Counted from the stretch's first letter, positions 45,030 through 54,074 are shown. The stretch is 64,000 nt of DNA from Rhodobacter capsulatus (GCF_003254295.1 NZ_QKZO01000001.1:391698-455697), one strand, 5' to 3'. Program-made: numbers and translations. Notes: generated by a model from the letters alone, not told the origin.

Positions 45030-46591
45030 CGCGCCCCCCGTTCCCGCATGAACCGGTCCAGCACCGCGATCTGATCGGCACTCAGCCGCAGCCCCAGTTT
45101 CGTGCGCCGCCAGACCACATCCTCGGCCCGGCGCGCCCATTCGCGGTCCATCAGCCAGATCACCTCGGCCTCGGAGAGGCCTGCGCCGAAGTCGCGGCCC
45201 AGATCGGCGCGGCTTTTCGCTTCGCCCAGAATCGCGAAAGCCTCGGTGCCATAGGCCCGCGCCATCCGCCCCGCCCCCGCCTGGCCCAGAAAGCCATAGC
45301 GCACCCGCAGCCGCTCGATCAGCGCCTTGATGCCGGTCTGGAAGAAATCCCCCCCGGGCAGCGGCACGCGGGCGGTCCAATCGGGCCCAAGGCCGGGGAA
45401 ATGCGGCGCAAGCTTCGCCAAAGCCGCCTCGGCCAGACGGCGATAGGTGGTGATCTTGCCGCCGAAGACATTCAGCAAAACCGGCCCCTCGGCCTGCAGA
45501 TCCAGCACATAATCGCGCGAGGCCGCGGTGGCGGAACTGGCGCCATCGTCGTAAAGCGGCCGCACCCCGGCATAGGACCAGACCACATCCCGGGCGGTGA
45601 CGGGCTTGGCCAGATATTGCGAGACGAAGGCCAGCAGGTAATCGCGCTCGGCTTCGGAACAGGTCGCGGCCTCGGGGGCGGCGTCATGCGCGGCCTCGGT
45701 GGTGCCGATCAGCGAAAAATCCTGCTCGTAAGGAATGATGAAGACGATCCGCCCGTCCGCACCCTGCAGGAACAGCGCCCGCGGATCGTCATGCAGCCTG
45801 CGGGTGACGATATGGCTGCCGCGCACCAGCCGCACCTGCGCCGTGGGTTTCGGCCCTTCGATCAGCCCCAGCACCTGCCCGACCCAGGGCCCGGCGGCAT
45901 TGACCAGCCCGCGCGCCAGATGCACGGCCTTGCCCGCGGGCCCCTCGGTCTCGATGCGCCACAGATCGCCCTGCCGCGCCGCCGCCGTAACCCGGGTGCC
46001 GACCAGCACCTTGGCCCCCCGCGCAGCGGCATCGCGGGCATTCAGCACGACAAGCCGCGCATCCTCGACCCAGGCATCGGAATATTCCCAGGCCAGCGCC
46101 ATCCCCGGCTTCAAGGCCCGGCCGATCTTGTCGCGCGTCAGATCCAGCCTGCGCGTGCCCGGCAGGATCTTGCGCCCGCCCATGTTGTCGTAAAGGAAAA
46201 GCCCCAGCCGCAGAAGCCAGGCCGGACGCCGCCCCTTCATCCAGGGAAAGACCAGGTTCAACAGCCGGCTGGTCGGCGTCGTCGTGTCGAACCTTATCCC
46301 CGCATGGACCGGCAGCACGAAGCGCAGGGGCCAGGAAATATGCGGCATGGCGACCAGCAGCGTCTCGCGTTCCTCCAGCGCCTCGCGCACCAGCCGGAAT
46401 TCGAAGAATTCGAGATAGCGCAGCCCGCCGTGAAAGAGCTTGGTCGAGGCCGAGGAGGTCCCCTGCGCCAGATCCCCCTGTTCGGCCAAGGTCACCGAGA
46501 GCCCCCGCCCCGCCGCGTCGCGGGCGATGCCGCAGCCGTTCACCCCCCCGCCGATGATGAATAGATCGACGACCCCGGGTTGATCGCTCAC
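45026..46591 (-). CDS. glpD: Aerobic glycerol-3-phosphate dehydrogenase
   Basis: The product is 521 residues. It oxidises glycerol 3-phosphate to dihydroxyacetone phosphate at the inner membrane and passes electrons to ubiquinone. The FAD loop is [20 protein letters not shown] near the N-terminus; [16 protein letters not shown] and GGKITTYR are typical. GTG at 46591 is the start because GGAGG stands 5 bases before it. It is first in the glpD-glpK operon. Confidence 0.95.
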   Translation of the reverse strand: MSDQPGVVDLFIIGGGVNGCGIARDAAGRGLSVTLAEQGDLAQGTSSASTKLFHGGLRYLEFFEFRLVREALEERETLLVAMPHISWPLRFVLPVHAGIRFDTTTPTSRLLNLVFPWMKGRRPAWLLRLGLFLYDNMGGRKILPGTRRLDLTRDKIGRALKPGMALAWEYSDAWVEDARLVVLNARDAAARGAKVLVGTRVTAAARQGDLWRIETEGPAGKAVHLARGLVNAAGPWVGQVLGLIEGPKPTAQVRLVRGSHIVTRRLHDDPRALFLQGADGRIVFIIPYEQDFSLIGTTEAAHDAAPEAATCSEAERDYLLAFVSQYLAKPVTARDVVWSYAGVRPLYDDGASSATAASRDYVLDLQAEGPVLLNVFGGKITTYRRLAEAALAKLAPHFPGLGPDWTARVPLPGGDFFQTGIKALIERLRVRYGFLGQAGAGRMARAYGTEAFAILGEAKSRADLGRDFGAGLSEAEVIWLMDREWARRAEDVVWRRTKLGLRLSADQIAVLDRFMRERGAR

Positions 46592-46676
46592 GGCTGCCTC
46601 CTGCGCTTTTGATCCGATGATGGGCTTTTCCCGCGGTTTGGCAAGCTGTGACGCAGCCGCCCGGGGGCCTTCGCGC

Positions 46677-46705
46677 TTGCCCGCCCCCAACGCCGCGCCT
46701 ATAAC
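46677..46705 (+). promoter_or_regulatory. Candidate sigma-70 promoter of ileS
   Basis: TTGCCC (46677-46682) and TATAAC (46700-46705) are 17 bases apart. The predicted transcription start is near 46712, leaving a leader of about 125 bases before the ileS start. Confidence 0.6.
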
Positions 46706-46711
46706 GCCGCC

Positions 46712-46759
46712 ATGACCGGGCTTTGCTTCATACATCGAATTACCGGCCCGGCGCTCTGA
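46712..46759 (+). other. Possible 15-codon leader open reading frame before ileS
   Basis: ATG at 46712 opens a 15-codon frame MTGLCFIHRITGPAL ending at TGA 46757-46759. It has isoleucine codons ATA and ATT, ATA being rare here. Inverted repeats follow, including GGGCGC-ATT-GCGCCC at 46794-46808. The ATG lies at the predicted mRNA 5' end, so translation would be leaderless. Speculative. Confidence 0.25.
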
Positions 46760-46837
46760 CGCGTCAGGGTTGCCGGGAGACGTTGCAAAGCCCCGGGCGC
46801 ATTGCGCCCCTATGTCCGATCCAGCCTGAATGGACCC

Positions 46838-49789
46838 ATGATGAGCGCCGACACGCCCGAAACTGCCGTCGATTACCGCGACACCGTCTTTCTGCCCGAA
46901 ACTGACTTTCCGATGCGCGCCAACCTTCCGGGCCGCGAACCCGACTGGCTGGCCCGCTGGGAAAAGATCGGCATCTATGACCGCCTGCGCGAAAAGACCG
47001 GCCGGGCGCCGTTTGTCCTGCATGACGGCCCGCCCTATGCGAACGGCCATCTGCACATCGGCCATGCGCTGAACAAGATCCTGAAAGACTTCATCGTGCG
47101 GTCGCAACAGATGATGGGCCGCGACGCGCGTTACGTTCCGGGCTGGGACTGCCACGGCCTGCCCATTGAGTGGAAGATCGAGGAACAATACCGCGCGAAG
47201 GGGCTGAACAAGGATGACGTGGACACCGTCTCCTTCCGTCAGGAATGCCGCCGCTTCGCCGAGGGCTGGATCGACATCCAGCGCGAGGAATTCAAGCGTC
47301 TGGGCGTCACCGGCAAATGGGAACGCCCCTATCTGACGATGGATTACCACGCCGAGGCGGTGATCGCCGAGGAGTTCATGAAGCTTCTGATGAACGGCAG
47401 CCTCTATCAGGGCTCGAAGCCGGTGATGTGGTCGCCCGTTGAAAAGACGGCCCTCGCGGAAGCCGAGGTCGAATATCACGACCACACCAGCCACACGATC
47501 TGGGTGAAGTTCCCCATCGTTTCGGTTTCCATGAGCCCGACACTAACGTCACTCTCTGGTCTCAACCCGTTCGATGCTTTGGTGGGCGCAAAAGTCGTAA
47601 TCTGGACCACCACACCTTGGACAATTCCTCAGAACCGTGCGGTAGCCTATAATCCCACGATAAAATATGGCCTCTTTCAAGTAGATGCAGTCAGCGAGGG
47701 AGCACTGGCAGTAGCAGGCGAGCGGCTTCTTATCGCTGATAATTTGGCGGAACAGACGTTTAGGCAGTCAAAAGTTGAGTCATATACTCGGCTCGCAACC
47801 GTTTCTTTCTCCGGCATTGAAAGAATCAAACTCGCCCACCCCTACCGTGGCATCGAGGACGGCAACGGCGAATGGGATTTCGACGTGCCGATGCTGCCGG
47901 GCGACCACGTCACCGACGACGCCGGGACGGGCTTTGTCCACACCGCGCCCAGCCACGGCGATGACGACTATCAGCTGGGCCTGAAATTCGGCCTGCCGAT
48001 GACCTACAACGTCGAGCCGGACGGCAGCTACCGGGCCTCGCTGCCGGTCTTTGGCGGTCAGCCGATCATCCTGCCCGATGGCAAGGAAGGCCCGGCGAAT
48101 GTCTCCAACATCAAGGCACTGCACGCGCAGGGCGCGCTTCTGGCCAAGGGCAAGCTGAAGCACTCCTACCCGCATTCCTGGCGCTCGAAGGCGCCGCTCA
48201 TCTACCGCAACACGCCGCAATGGTTCGCCGCCATCGACGTGAAGCTGGAAGACGGCATGGGCACCTATGGCGACACGATCCGGCAACGCGCGCTGACCTC
48301 GATCGACCAGCTCGTGCAATGGACCCCGCCCACCGGCCGCAACCGGCTTTATTCGATGATCGAGGCCCGGCCCGACTGGGTGCTGTCGCGCCAACGCGCC
48401 TGGGGCGTGCCGCTGACCTGCTTCACCAAGAAGGGCGCGCAGCCGACCGACCCCGATTTCCTGCTGCGCAACCCCGAGGTGAACGCCCGCATCTCTGCGG
48501 CCTTCGAGGCCGAGGGCGCCGATGTCTGGTATACCGACGGCTTCAAGGAGCGGATGCTGGGCAATGTCGTCAACCCCGACGATTACAACCAGGTCTTCGA
48601 CGTGCTGGATGTGTGGTTTGACTCTGGCTCGACCCATGCCTTCGTGCTGCGCGACCGCGAGGATGGCACGGCGGACGGCATCGCGGACCTTTACCTCGAG
48701 GGCACCGACCAGCACCGCGGCTGGTTCCACTCCTCGATGCTGCAGGCCTGCGCCACCAAGGGCCGCGCCCCCTATCGCGGCGTGCTAACCCATGGCTTCA
48801 CGCTCGATGAAAAGGGCATGAAGATGTCGAAATCGCTGGGCAATACCGTCGCGCCCGCGGATGTGATCAAGGATTACGGCGCCGACATCCTGCGGCTTTG
48901 GGTGGCGCAATCGGATTACACCGTCGATCTGCGCATCGGCAAAGAGATCCTGAAAGGCACCGCCGACAGCTACCGCCGCCTGCGCAACACGTTGCGCTTC
49001 ATGCTCGGCGCGCTCTCGGGCTTTGCCGAGGAAGAACGCGTCGCCCCGTCCGAGATGCCGGAACTGGAACGGTGGGTGCTGCACCGTCTGGCCGAACTCG
49101 ATACGGTGGTGCGCGATGGCTATGCGGCTTACGACTTCCAGGGCGTGTTCCAGACCCTCTTCACCTTCTGCACTGTCGATCTTTCGGCCTTCTGGTTCGA
49201 CATCCGCAAGGACGCGCTTTACTGCGACGCGGCCTCCAGCCTGCGCCGCCGCGCCGCTCGCACGGTGATGGACGAGCTCTTCCAGCGGCTGACGAAATGG
49301 CTGGCGCCGATGCTGCCCTTCACCATGGAAGACGTCTGGCTGTCGCGCTTCCCGGGTGAAGCGAATTCGGTCCATCTGGAGGATTTCGCCGCCACACCCG
49401 CCGACTGGTTGAACCCGGATCTGGCGGCGAAATGGGACGGCATCCGCCGCGCCCGGCGCGTGGTGACGGCGGCGCTCGAGGTGCAACGCACCGCCAAGGT
49501 GATCGGCGCCAGCCTTGAAGCCGCCCCGGTGGTGCATGTCGAGGACCAGGCGCTGGAAGCCGCGCTGAAATCGGTCGACTTCGCCGATATCTGCATCACC
49601 TCGGACCTGAGCCTGAGCACCGACCCGGCCCCCGCCGAGGCGTTCCGCCTGCCCGAAGTGCCCGGCATCGCGGTGATCTTCGAGGCCGCCGAAGGTGCCA
49701 AATGCGAGCGCTGCTGGAAGATCCTGCCCGATGTGGGCAGCCACAAGCATCCCTGCACCTGCGCGCGCTGCAATTCGGTGCTGGGCTGA
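46838..49789 (+). CDS. ileS: Isoleucyl-tRNA synthetase
   Basis: The product is 983 residues. It charges tRNA-Ile and edits mischarged valine. Class I signatures are HIGH (73-76, in NGHLHIGHALN) and KMSKS (662-666). The editing (CP1) domain has TTTPWTIPQNRAVAYNP and GTGFVHTAPSHGDDDY. The C-terminal zinc ribbon has CERCW and CARCNSVLG cysteine pairs. ATG 46838 or 46841 is the start. The stretch of about 47512-47832 (residues about 226-332) has much lower GC and different codons than the rest, though the frame and motifs are intact; it looks like a recombinant patch. Confidence 0.96.
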   Translation: MMSADTPETAVDYRDTVFLPETDFPMRANLPGREPDWLARWEKIGIYDRLREKTGRAPFVLHDGPPYANGHLHIGHALNKILKDFIVRSQQMMGRDARYVPGWDCHGLPIEWKIEEQYRAKGLNKDDVDTVSFRQECRRFAEGWIDIQREEFKRLGVTGKWERPYLTMDYHAEAVIAEEFMKLLMNGSLYQGSKPVMWSPVEKTALAEAEVEYHDHTSHTIWVKFPIVSVSMSPTLTSLSGLNPFDALVGAKVVIWTTTPWTIPQNRAVAYNPTIKYGLFQVDAVSEGALAVAGERLLIADNLAEQTFRQSKVESYTRLATVSFSGIERIKLAHPYRGIEDGNGEWDFDVPMLPGDHVTDDAGTGFVHTAPSHGDDDYQLGLKFGLPMTYNVEPDGSYRASLPVFGGQPIILPDGKEGPANVSNIKALHAQGALLAKGKLKHSYPHSWRSKAPLIYRNTPQWFAAIDVKLEDGMGTYGDTIRQRALTSIDQLVQWTPPTGRNRLYSMIEARPDWVLSRQRAWGVPLTCFTKKGAQPTDPDFLLRNPEVNARISAAFEAEGADVWYTDGFKERMLGNVVNPDDYNQVFDVLDVWFDSGSTHAFVLRDREDGTADGIADLYLEGTDQHRGWFHSSMLQACATKGRAPYRGVLTHGFTLDEKGMKMSKSLGNTVAPADVIKDYGADILRLWVAQSDYTVDLRIGKEILKGTADSYRRLRNTLRFMLGALSGFAEEERVAPSEMPELERWVLHRLAELDTVVRDGYAAYDFQGVFQTLFTFCTVDLSAFWFDIRKDALYCDAASSLRRRAARTVMDELFQRLTKWLAPMLPFTMEDVWLSRFPGEANSVHLEDFAATPADWLNPDLAAKWDGIRRARRVVTAALEVQRTAKVIGASLEAAPVVHVEDQALEAALKSVDFADICITSDLSLSTDPAPAEAFRLPEVPGIAVIFEAAEGAKCERCWKILPDVGSHKHPCTCARCNSVLG
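47512..47832 (+). other. Low-GC mosaic segment inside ileS editing domain
   Basis: Hand count of 47581-47820 gives about 50% G+C, against about 72% in 47881-47940. Codons otherwise rare here (ATA, TCA, GTA, AGG, TTT) are frequent. The segment covers part of the CP1 editing domain. Both edges are abrupt and the gene stays open. Confidence 0.8.
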
Positions 49790-49798
49790 AAACAACCG

Positions 49799-49930
49799 GC
49801 GCCGGGGGCTTCGCGCCCCCGGACCCCCGCGAGGTATTTGTCGCAAGATGAAAGGCAGACAGGCTTTGCTTTCATCTTGCGACAAATACCTCGGGGGGAG
49901 TCCGCTTGCGGACGGGGGGCAGCGCCCCCC
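49799..49930. repeat. Composite structured intergenic repeat after ileS
   Basis: Four inverted repeats lie in a row: CCGGGGGC/GCCCCCGG-type hairpin (49802-49822); a perfect 23-bp inverted repeat (49831-49853 with 49870-49892) containing CATCTTGCGACAAATACC; GTCCG/CGGAC (49900-49913); and GGGGGGC/GCCCCCC (49914-49930). The second half matches the element at 60359-60413. It may also act as terminator for ileS. Confidence 0.85.
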
Positions 49931-49993
49931 TTGCCCCGCCTGCCATCCCTCGTTACCGATGTGACGATTGCATGACAGCCGGAGGCCGCGGCG

Positions 49994-50833
49994 ATGAGCC
50001 TTTCCATTCTTCTCGCGGTTCTGGCCGCCGCTTTCCTGCATGCGCTCTGGAATGCGCTGTTGCGCTTTGGCGGATCAAAGATCCGCGCCATGGTGATGCT
50101 GAGCTACATGGAAGCGGCAGTGGGCCTGGCGATTGCACTCACCCGCCCCTGGCCCGAGGTCGCGGCCTGGAAATGGGTCATCGCCGCAAGCTGCGTGCAT
50201 TTTTTCTACAAGTATTTCCTCGCCCATGCTTATGAACAGGGCGATCTGAGCCGGGTTTACCCGATTGCGCGCGGCACGGCGCCGATGATGGTCGCCATCG
50301 TCTCGGCGCTTTTCGCGCTCGATACGATCGAACCGCTTGGCTATGTCGGCATCGGCGTTCTGGGGCTGGGCATCCTTTTCATGGCGCGCGGCGTTTTCAC
50401 CGATGGCGAGAGCCGCAAGCTTCTGCCCTTTGCCTTCGGCTCCGCCTGCGCCACCGCCACCTATACGCTGACCGACGGGCTGGGCGCCCGCGTCGCCGGG
50501 GATGCGGCGGGCTATGTCGGCTGGCTGATGGTGGGCGGCGGGCTGCTGTTCGGGCTGGTGATGACCTTCAGTCGGCCGAAGGGCTTCCTGACCGTCGCGC
50601 CGCTGAAGGATTGGGGCATGGCGGCGGCGGGGGCGGCGGCCTCTTATGGCGCCTATGCGATCTCGATCTGGGCGATGACCAAGGCGCCGATCGCGCTGGT
50701 GGCGGCAACCCGGGAAACCGCGATCCTGTTTGCCGTGCTGATCGGCTGGTTGGTCTTTGGCGAAAAGATGACCCGGTCGAAGGCGACCGCCGCCGTGCTG
50801 ATCGTGGCGGGGGTGGTGCTGACCCGGCTTTAA
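49994..50833 (+). CDS. EamA/DMT-family transporter
   Basis: The product is 279 residues with about ten hydrophobic segments in two EamA repeats. FLHALWNALLRFGGSK at the N-terminus and ETAILFAVLIGWLVFGEKMT in the last third are family features. Substrate unknown. Its stop overlaps the stop of the convergent pcs gene by 3 bases, so no terminator lies between them. Confidence 0.8.
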   Translation: MSLSILLAVLAAAFLHALWNALLRFGGSKIRAMVMLSYMEAAVGLAIALTRPWPEVAAWKWVIAASCVHFFYKYFLAHAYEQGDLSRVYPIARGTAPMMVAIVSALFALDTIEPLGYVGIGVLGLGILFMARGVFTDGESRKLLPFAFGSACATATYTLTDGLGARVAGDAAGYVGWLMVGGGLLFGLVMTFSRPKGFLTVAPLKDWGMAAAGAAASYGAYAISIWAMTKAPIALVAATRETAILFAVLIGWLVFGEKMTRSKATAAVLIVAGVVLTRL

Positions 50834-51528
50834 TCGTGGTGGCGCGCGGGGAGGATCTGCTGCGCGATGCCCGCGAACATCAGGTAGACCGAGGTCACCA
50901 CCAGACCCCAATGCGCCCAGGAGCCTTCCTCGAAATTCACCCAGGCGGCGCGGGCGGCAAAGGCGGTCCACAACAGCGCCATCGTCAGCGACAGCGGCCG
51001 CCAGCGCAGGGTGCGGGTCGGGTGGATGAATTTCAGCGGAAAGAACATCGCCACCGCCAGCGCCAGCACCACGCCGAGCGTGATCCAGTACGACGGCCAG
51101 ATCGCGAAAAGCACCAGAACCACCATGTTCCAGCAGGCCGGAAAGCCGGAGAAAGAGCAATCCTTCGTCTTCATCCGGGTATCGGCGAAATAGATCACCG
51201 AGGCATAGGTGATCGCAATGATGGCCAGCCACCCGGTCCAGCCCGGCAGCAGCCCCGATTTGAACAGCGCATAGGCCGGGATGAAGACATAGGTCAGATA
51301 GTCGACGATCAGATCCATCAGCACGCCGTCATGCGTCGGCCAGTTGTGCTTGGTGTCGAACCGCCGCGCGAGCGGCCCGTCGACGCCATCGACGATCAGC
51401 GCCACCACCAGCCACAGGAACATCAGCGACCATTTCTCCTCGACCGCCGCCAGCATCGCCAGCATCGAGAGCACCGCGCCGGTGGCGGTCAACAAGTGAA
51501 CGGAGAGAGCCTTGAAACGAATGTCCAT
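50830..51528 (-). CDS. pcs: Phosphatidylcholine synthase
   Basis: The product is 232 residues with about eight membrane segments. The CDP-alcohol phosphotransferase motif is DGVDGPLARRF followed by HDGVLMDLIVD (DG-x2-AR ... G-x3-D-x3-D with an enlarged middle, as in Pcs). It joins choline directly to CDP-diacylglycerol, a bacterial route to phosphatidylcholine known in Rhodobacter and rhizobia. Start ATG follows AGGAAGGGGGC. Confidence 0.88.
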   Translation of the reverse strand: MDIRFKALSVHLLTATGAVLSMLAMLAAVEEKWSLMFLWLVVALIVDGVDGPLARRFDTKHNWPTHDGVLMDLIVDYLTYVFIPAYALFKSGLLPGWTGWLAIIAITYASVIYFADTRMKTKDCSFSGFPACWNMVVLVLFAIWPSYWITLGVVLALAVAMFFPLKFIHPTRTLRWRPLSLTMALLWTAFAARAAWVNFEEGSWAHWGLVVTSVYLMFAGIAQQILPARHHD

Positions 51529-51610
51529 GCCCCCTTCCTGCCCGAAACCGCTCAGGCGTGCAAGACGGGCCGAGGGCAGAGCCCGGCCCGTCCCGGGGTC
51601 ACGATGTCGC

Positions 51611-52237
51611 TTACGCAACCGCCTTGAGCAGCGACAGGAACTGGTTTGCCGTGTCACGGGCGGTCGTCACCTGTTCCGAAGACCCGCTTTCCGAGGTCAT
51701 CGCGGTGAAAAGCGACTCGTAAAGCGATTGCGCGGAGGTGGCGCTGCTCGAGGTGGTGGTGTCGTCCTCGTTCTCGGCCTCGTTTTCCGCGCCCGGCGGC
51801 GGGCCCGAGGGCGGCGGGCCGGGGGGCGGACCCGACATGCCCTGCATGCCGCCCGCCCCGCCCGATTTCATCGCGTCTTCTGCCGCGGTGAATTCGGTTT
51901 CGGTCAGAAGGCCGTCGCTGTCGGTGTCGATCGTGCCGAACTGCGAGGACAGCAGATCGGCCACCGGGCTGGCGTCGATTTCCGCTTGCGACAGCGCGCC
52001 GTCGCCATCGGCATCGTCATTGGCCGCCAGCGCCTCGAACAGCGACTGGCTGTCGGCCCCGCCCGACGCCGAAGTCGGCGGCGGAGGGGGCGGGGGCGGC
52101 GCACCGCCGGTGGCAAAGCTCGCCGCGCTGGACGAGGAGGTCTTGGACGAGGAACTGCCCGAGGTTTGCTGCAACAACGCCAGCGCGCTGCTGCTCGAGT
52201 ACCCGGACAGCGAAGTCAGGGAAGTCACGCTCATCAT
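51611..52237 (-). CDS. EF-hand calcium-binding protein with polyproline linkers
   Basis: The product is 208 residues. A serine-rich N-terminus (SGYSSSSALALLQQTSGSSSS) is followed by a run of eight prolines, two EF-hand loops (DDADGDGALSQAE and DTDSDGLLTETEF), a Gly/Pro-rich linker with GPPPGPPPSGPPPG, an acidic stretch and a C-terminal helix ending FLSLLKAVA. There is no signal peptide. Two ATGs (52237, 52234) lie behind AAAGGA. It is likely a calcium-dependent binder, either cytoplasmic or exported by a non-Sec path. Function unknown. Confidence 0.75.
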   Translation of the reverse strand: MMSVTSLTSLSGYSSSSALALLQQTSGSSSSKTSSSSAASFATGGAPPPPPPPPTSASGGADSQSLFEALAANDDADGDGALSQAEIDASPVADLLSSQFGTIDTDSDGLLTETEFTAAEDAMKSGGAGGMQGMSGPPPGPPPSGPPPGAENEAENEDDTTTSSSATSAQSLYESLFTAMTSESGSSEQVTTARDTANQFLSLLKAVA

Positions 52238-52371
52238 ACGATCCTTTCTGGATGACAACGTGCCCCGACGCTGGCCCCAGATGATGAACGAAACCTTTTT
52301 TTCGGCCTAAACCTTGGTTTGAAACCGCTTGGATTGTAGCGGGTTAGCTGGGTTTATGGCGCGATTTCGGT

Positions 52372-53295
52372 TCAGGCGCGCGGATGGGCCGCCTGATAGA
52401 CCTGCATGAGTCGCGCCTGATCGACGGCGGTATAGACCTGGGTCGTCGCCAGGCTGGCATGGCCCAGCAATTCCTGAATCGCGCGCAGATCGCCGCCTTC
52501 GGCCAGCAGATGCGTGGCGAAACTGTGCCGCAGCGCATGCGGGGTCGCCGTCGCGGGCAGACCGAGACCGAGCCGCGCCCGTTCCATCGACTTCGCCACC
52601 AGCCGCGGATTGAGCGGACCGCCGCGGGCGCCACGGAACAGCGGCTCATAGCGCGACATCGGGAAGGGGCAGAGCCGCAGGTAATCGGCCACCGCTTTGC
52701 GCGCCGCCGGAAGCACCGGCACCAGCCGTTCCTTGTCGCCCTTGCCGCGGACCCGCAGCACCTCGGGCAGCGGCGCATCCGAGCCTTTCAGCGCCAAAGC
52801 CTCGGAGACCCGCAGCCCGCAGCCATACATCAGCGTCATCACCGCCGAATCGCGCGCCGCTATCCAGGGCTCCTGCGCCTGCACCTCGACCTGTTCCAGC
52901 ACCTCGGCCGCGGCCTCGACGCTCAGCGGCCGGGGCAGCTTGCGCTGATATTTCGGCGCCTTGGCAGACAGAACATGGGTGGCGTCAAAGCCTTCGCGCG
53001 CCGCCAGCCAGCGGATGAAATTCTTCACCGCCGAAAGCGCCCGCGCCAGCGAGCGGCCCGACAGGCCGCGGTTGCGTTCATGCGCCATCCAGGCCCGCAT
53101 GTCGGATTGGCCAAGCCCGGCCAGTTGCGCCAGACCGAGGCTTTCGCCCCGGTGCCGGTGCAGGAAGGCCAGAAATCCGGCCACGTCGGAACTATAGGCC
53201 GTCAGCGTGTGACTGGCCGCCCCGTCGATCGCCCGCAAGTGACTGATCCACAGGGCCATCGCCGTCCGTGCGGCGGGCGAGACCCCCACCGACAT
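52372..53295 (-). CDS. xerC: Tyrosine recombinase XerC
   Basis: The product is 307 residues. It has an N-terminal SAM-like core-binding domain and a C-terminal catalytic domain with all six residues: R in YGCGLRVSEAL, K in VRGKGDKERLVPV, H and R in HALRHSFATHL, H in LLGHASLATTQVY and the nucleophile Y of the same stretch. It resolves chromosome dimers at dif with XerD. Its ATG overlaps the DUF484 stop by one base. Confidence 0.92.
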   Translation of the reverse strand: MSVGVSPAARTAMALWISHLRAIDGAASHTLTAYSSDVAGFLAFLHRHRGESLGLAQLAGLGQSDMRAWMAHERNRGLSGRSLARALSAVKNFIRWLAAREGFDATHVLSAKAPKYQRKLPRPLSVEAAAEVLEQVEVQAQEPWIAARDSAVMTLMYGCGLRVSEALALKGSDAPLPEVLRVRGKGDKERLVPVLPAARKAVADYLRLCPFPMSRYEPLFRGARGGPLNPRLVAKSMERARLGLGLPATATPHALRHSFATHLLAEGGDLRAIQELLGHASLATTQVYTAVDQARLMQVYQAAHPRA

Positions 53296-53999
53296 CAGTT
53301 CAGCCAGCGCCGCATGCCGCGCTCGAACACGCCTGCGAAGAAGGCCAGCAGGTCGGTGCCTTGCGAGGGCTTGAATTGATGCGGGTCTTCGGCGCCCATC
53401 ACCAGCATGCCGGGCAGACGCCCCTCGCCCAGATCCAGACGCATCAGCGCCTCGGAGCGGATCCAGCTCGCGGCCTCGCCATAGATCGCTTCGGAATGCG
53501 GCAGGGTCTGGCGCAGCACCACCGGGCGGACCTGCCCGCCACGACCGGCGCGCATGTATTCCTGGATGAAGCCGGGCTCGGCCACGCACAGAACATCGCC
53601 CAGACGACGCAGCGCCGGATCGCTGTCATCTTGCAGCGTTTCCAGCACCAGCTTGACGCTGTCCACCCGCAGGATCTCGGCGACTTCGGTGCCGAGGCTC
53701 TTCAGGAAGCTCTCGAAATCCACCGGATCGAGCATGCGCAGCACGGCACGGTGGATCTGGTTCGTCCCCGAGAGATTCTCGTAGGCCGCGGCGATCACCG
53801 AACGGTGCGTGTCCTCGAGCCGGTCCAGGCGGCGTTCCAGCCGCTCCATCGCCACACCGCGCAGGTCGACGATATTGGCGCCCATGGCGCGTTCGTTCGC
53901 GGTGATCAGCGCCCGCATCAGATCGCGATCCTCAAGGATCACGTCGGGATCGGAGATGATCTTGTCGCGCAGTTCAGGTGCAAAAGCCGTGTCGGTCAT
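53295..53999 (-). CDS. DUF484-family (GAF-like) protein
   Basis: The product is 234 residues. The N-terminal FLxDPDxILED-type stretch (DKIISDPDVILEDRDLMRAL), a coiled coil (about 35-75) and a GAF-like C-terminal domain with HQFKPSQGTDLLAFFAGVFE are DUF484 features. Role unknown; DUF484 and xerC are neighbours across proteobacteria. The start at 53999 follows GAGAGGCTGGC. A CtrA-type site lies 47-62 bases upstream. Confidence 0.88.
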   Translation of the reverse strand: MTDTAFAPELRDKIISDPDVILEDRDLMRALITANERAMGANIVDLRGVAMERLERRLDRLEDTHRSVIAAAYENLSGTNQIHRAVLRMLDPVDFESFLKSLGTEVAEILRVDSVKLVLETLQDDSDPALRRLGDVLCVAEPGFIQEYMRAGRGGQVRPVVLRQTLPHSEAIYGEAASWIRSEALMRLDLGEGRLPGMLVMGAEDPHQFKPSQGTDLLAFFAGVFERGMRRWLN

Positions 54000-54045
54000 G
54001 CCAGCCTCTCGTAAGCGGGTTACAGGTAAATTGACACAGATTCTG

Positions 54046-54061
54046 GTTAAATGCAGGTTAA
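54046..54061. promoter_or_regulatory. CtrA-box-like site upstream of DUF484-xerC
   Basis: On the minus strand the sequence reads TTAACCTGCATTTAAC, exactly TTAA-N7-TTAAC, the alphaproteobacterial CtrA consensus. It sits in the only promoter region of the DUF484-xerC unit, in an AT-rich stretch. Confidence 0.5.
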
Positions 54062-54074
54062 ATTTGTTAACAAT

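Noticed and set aside
47512-47832. Possible intein, intron or small insertion in ileS
   Set aside because: The segment aligns with the expected length and motifs of the IleRS editing domain; nothing is added, so replacement is more likely than insertion.
52372-53295. Tyrosine recombinase as sign of an integrated element
   Set aside because: It is XerC, paired with DUF484 in its usual housekeeping context. No attachment repeats, tRNA gene or phage genes lie around it.
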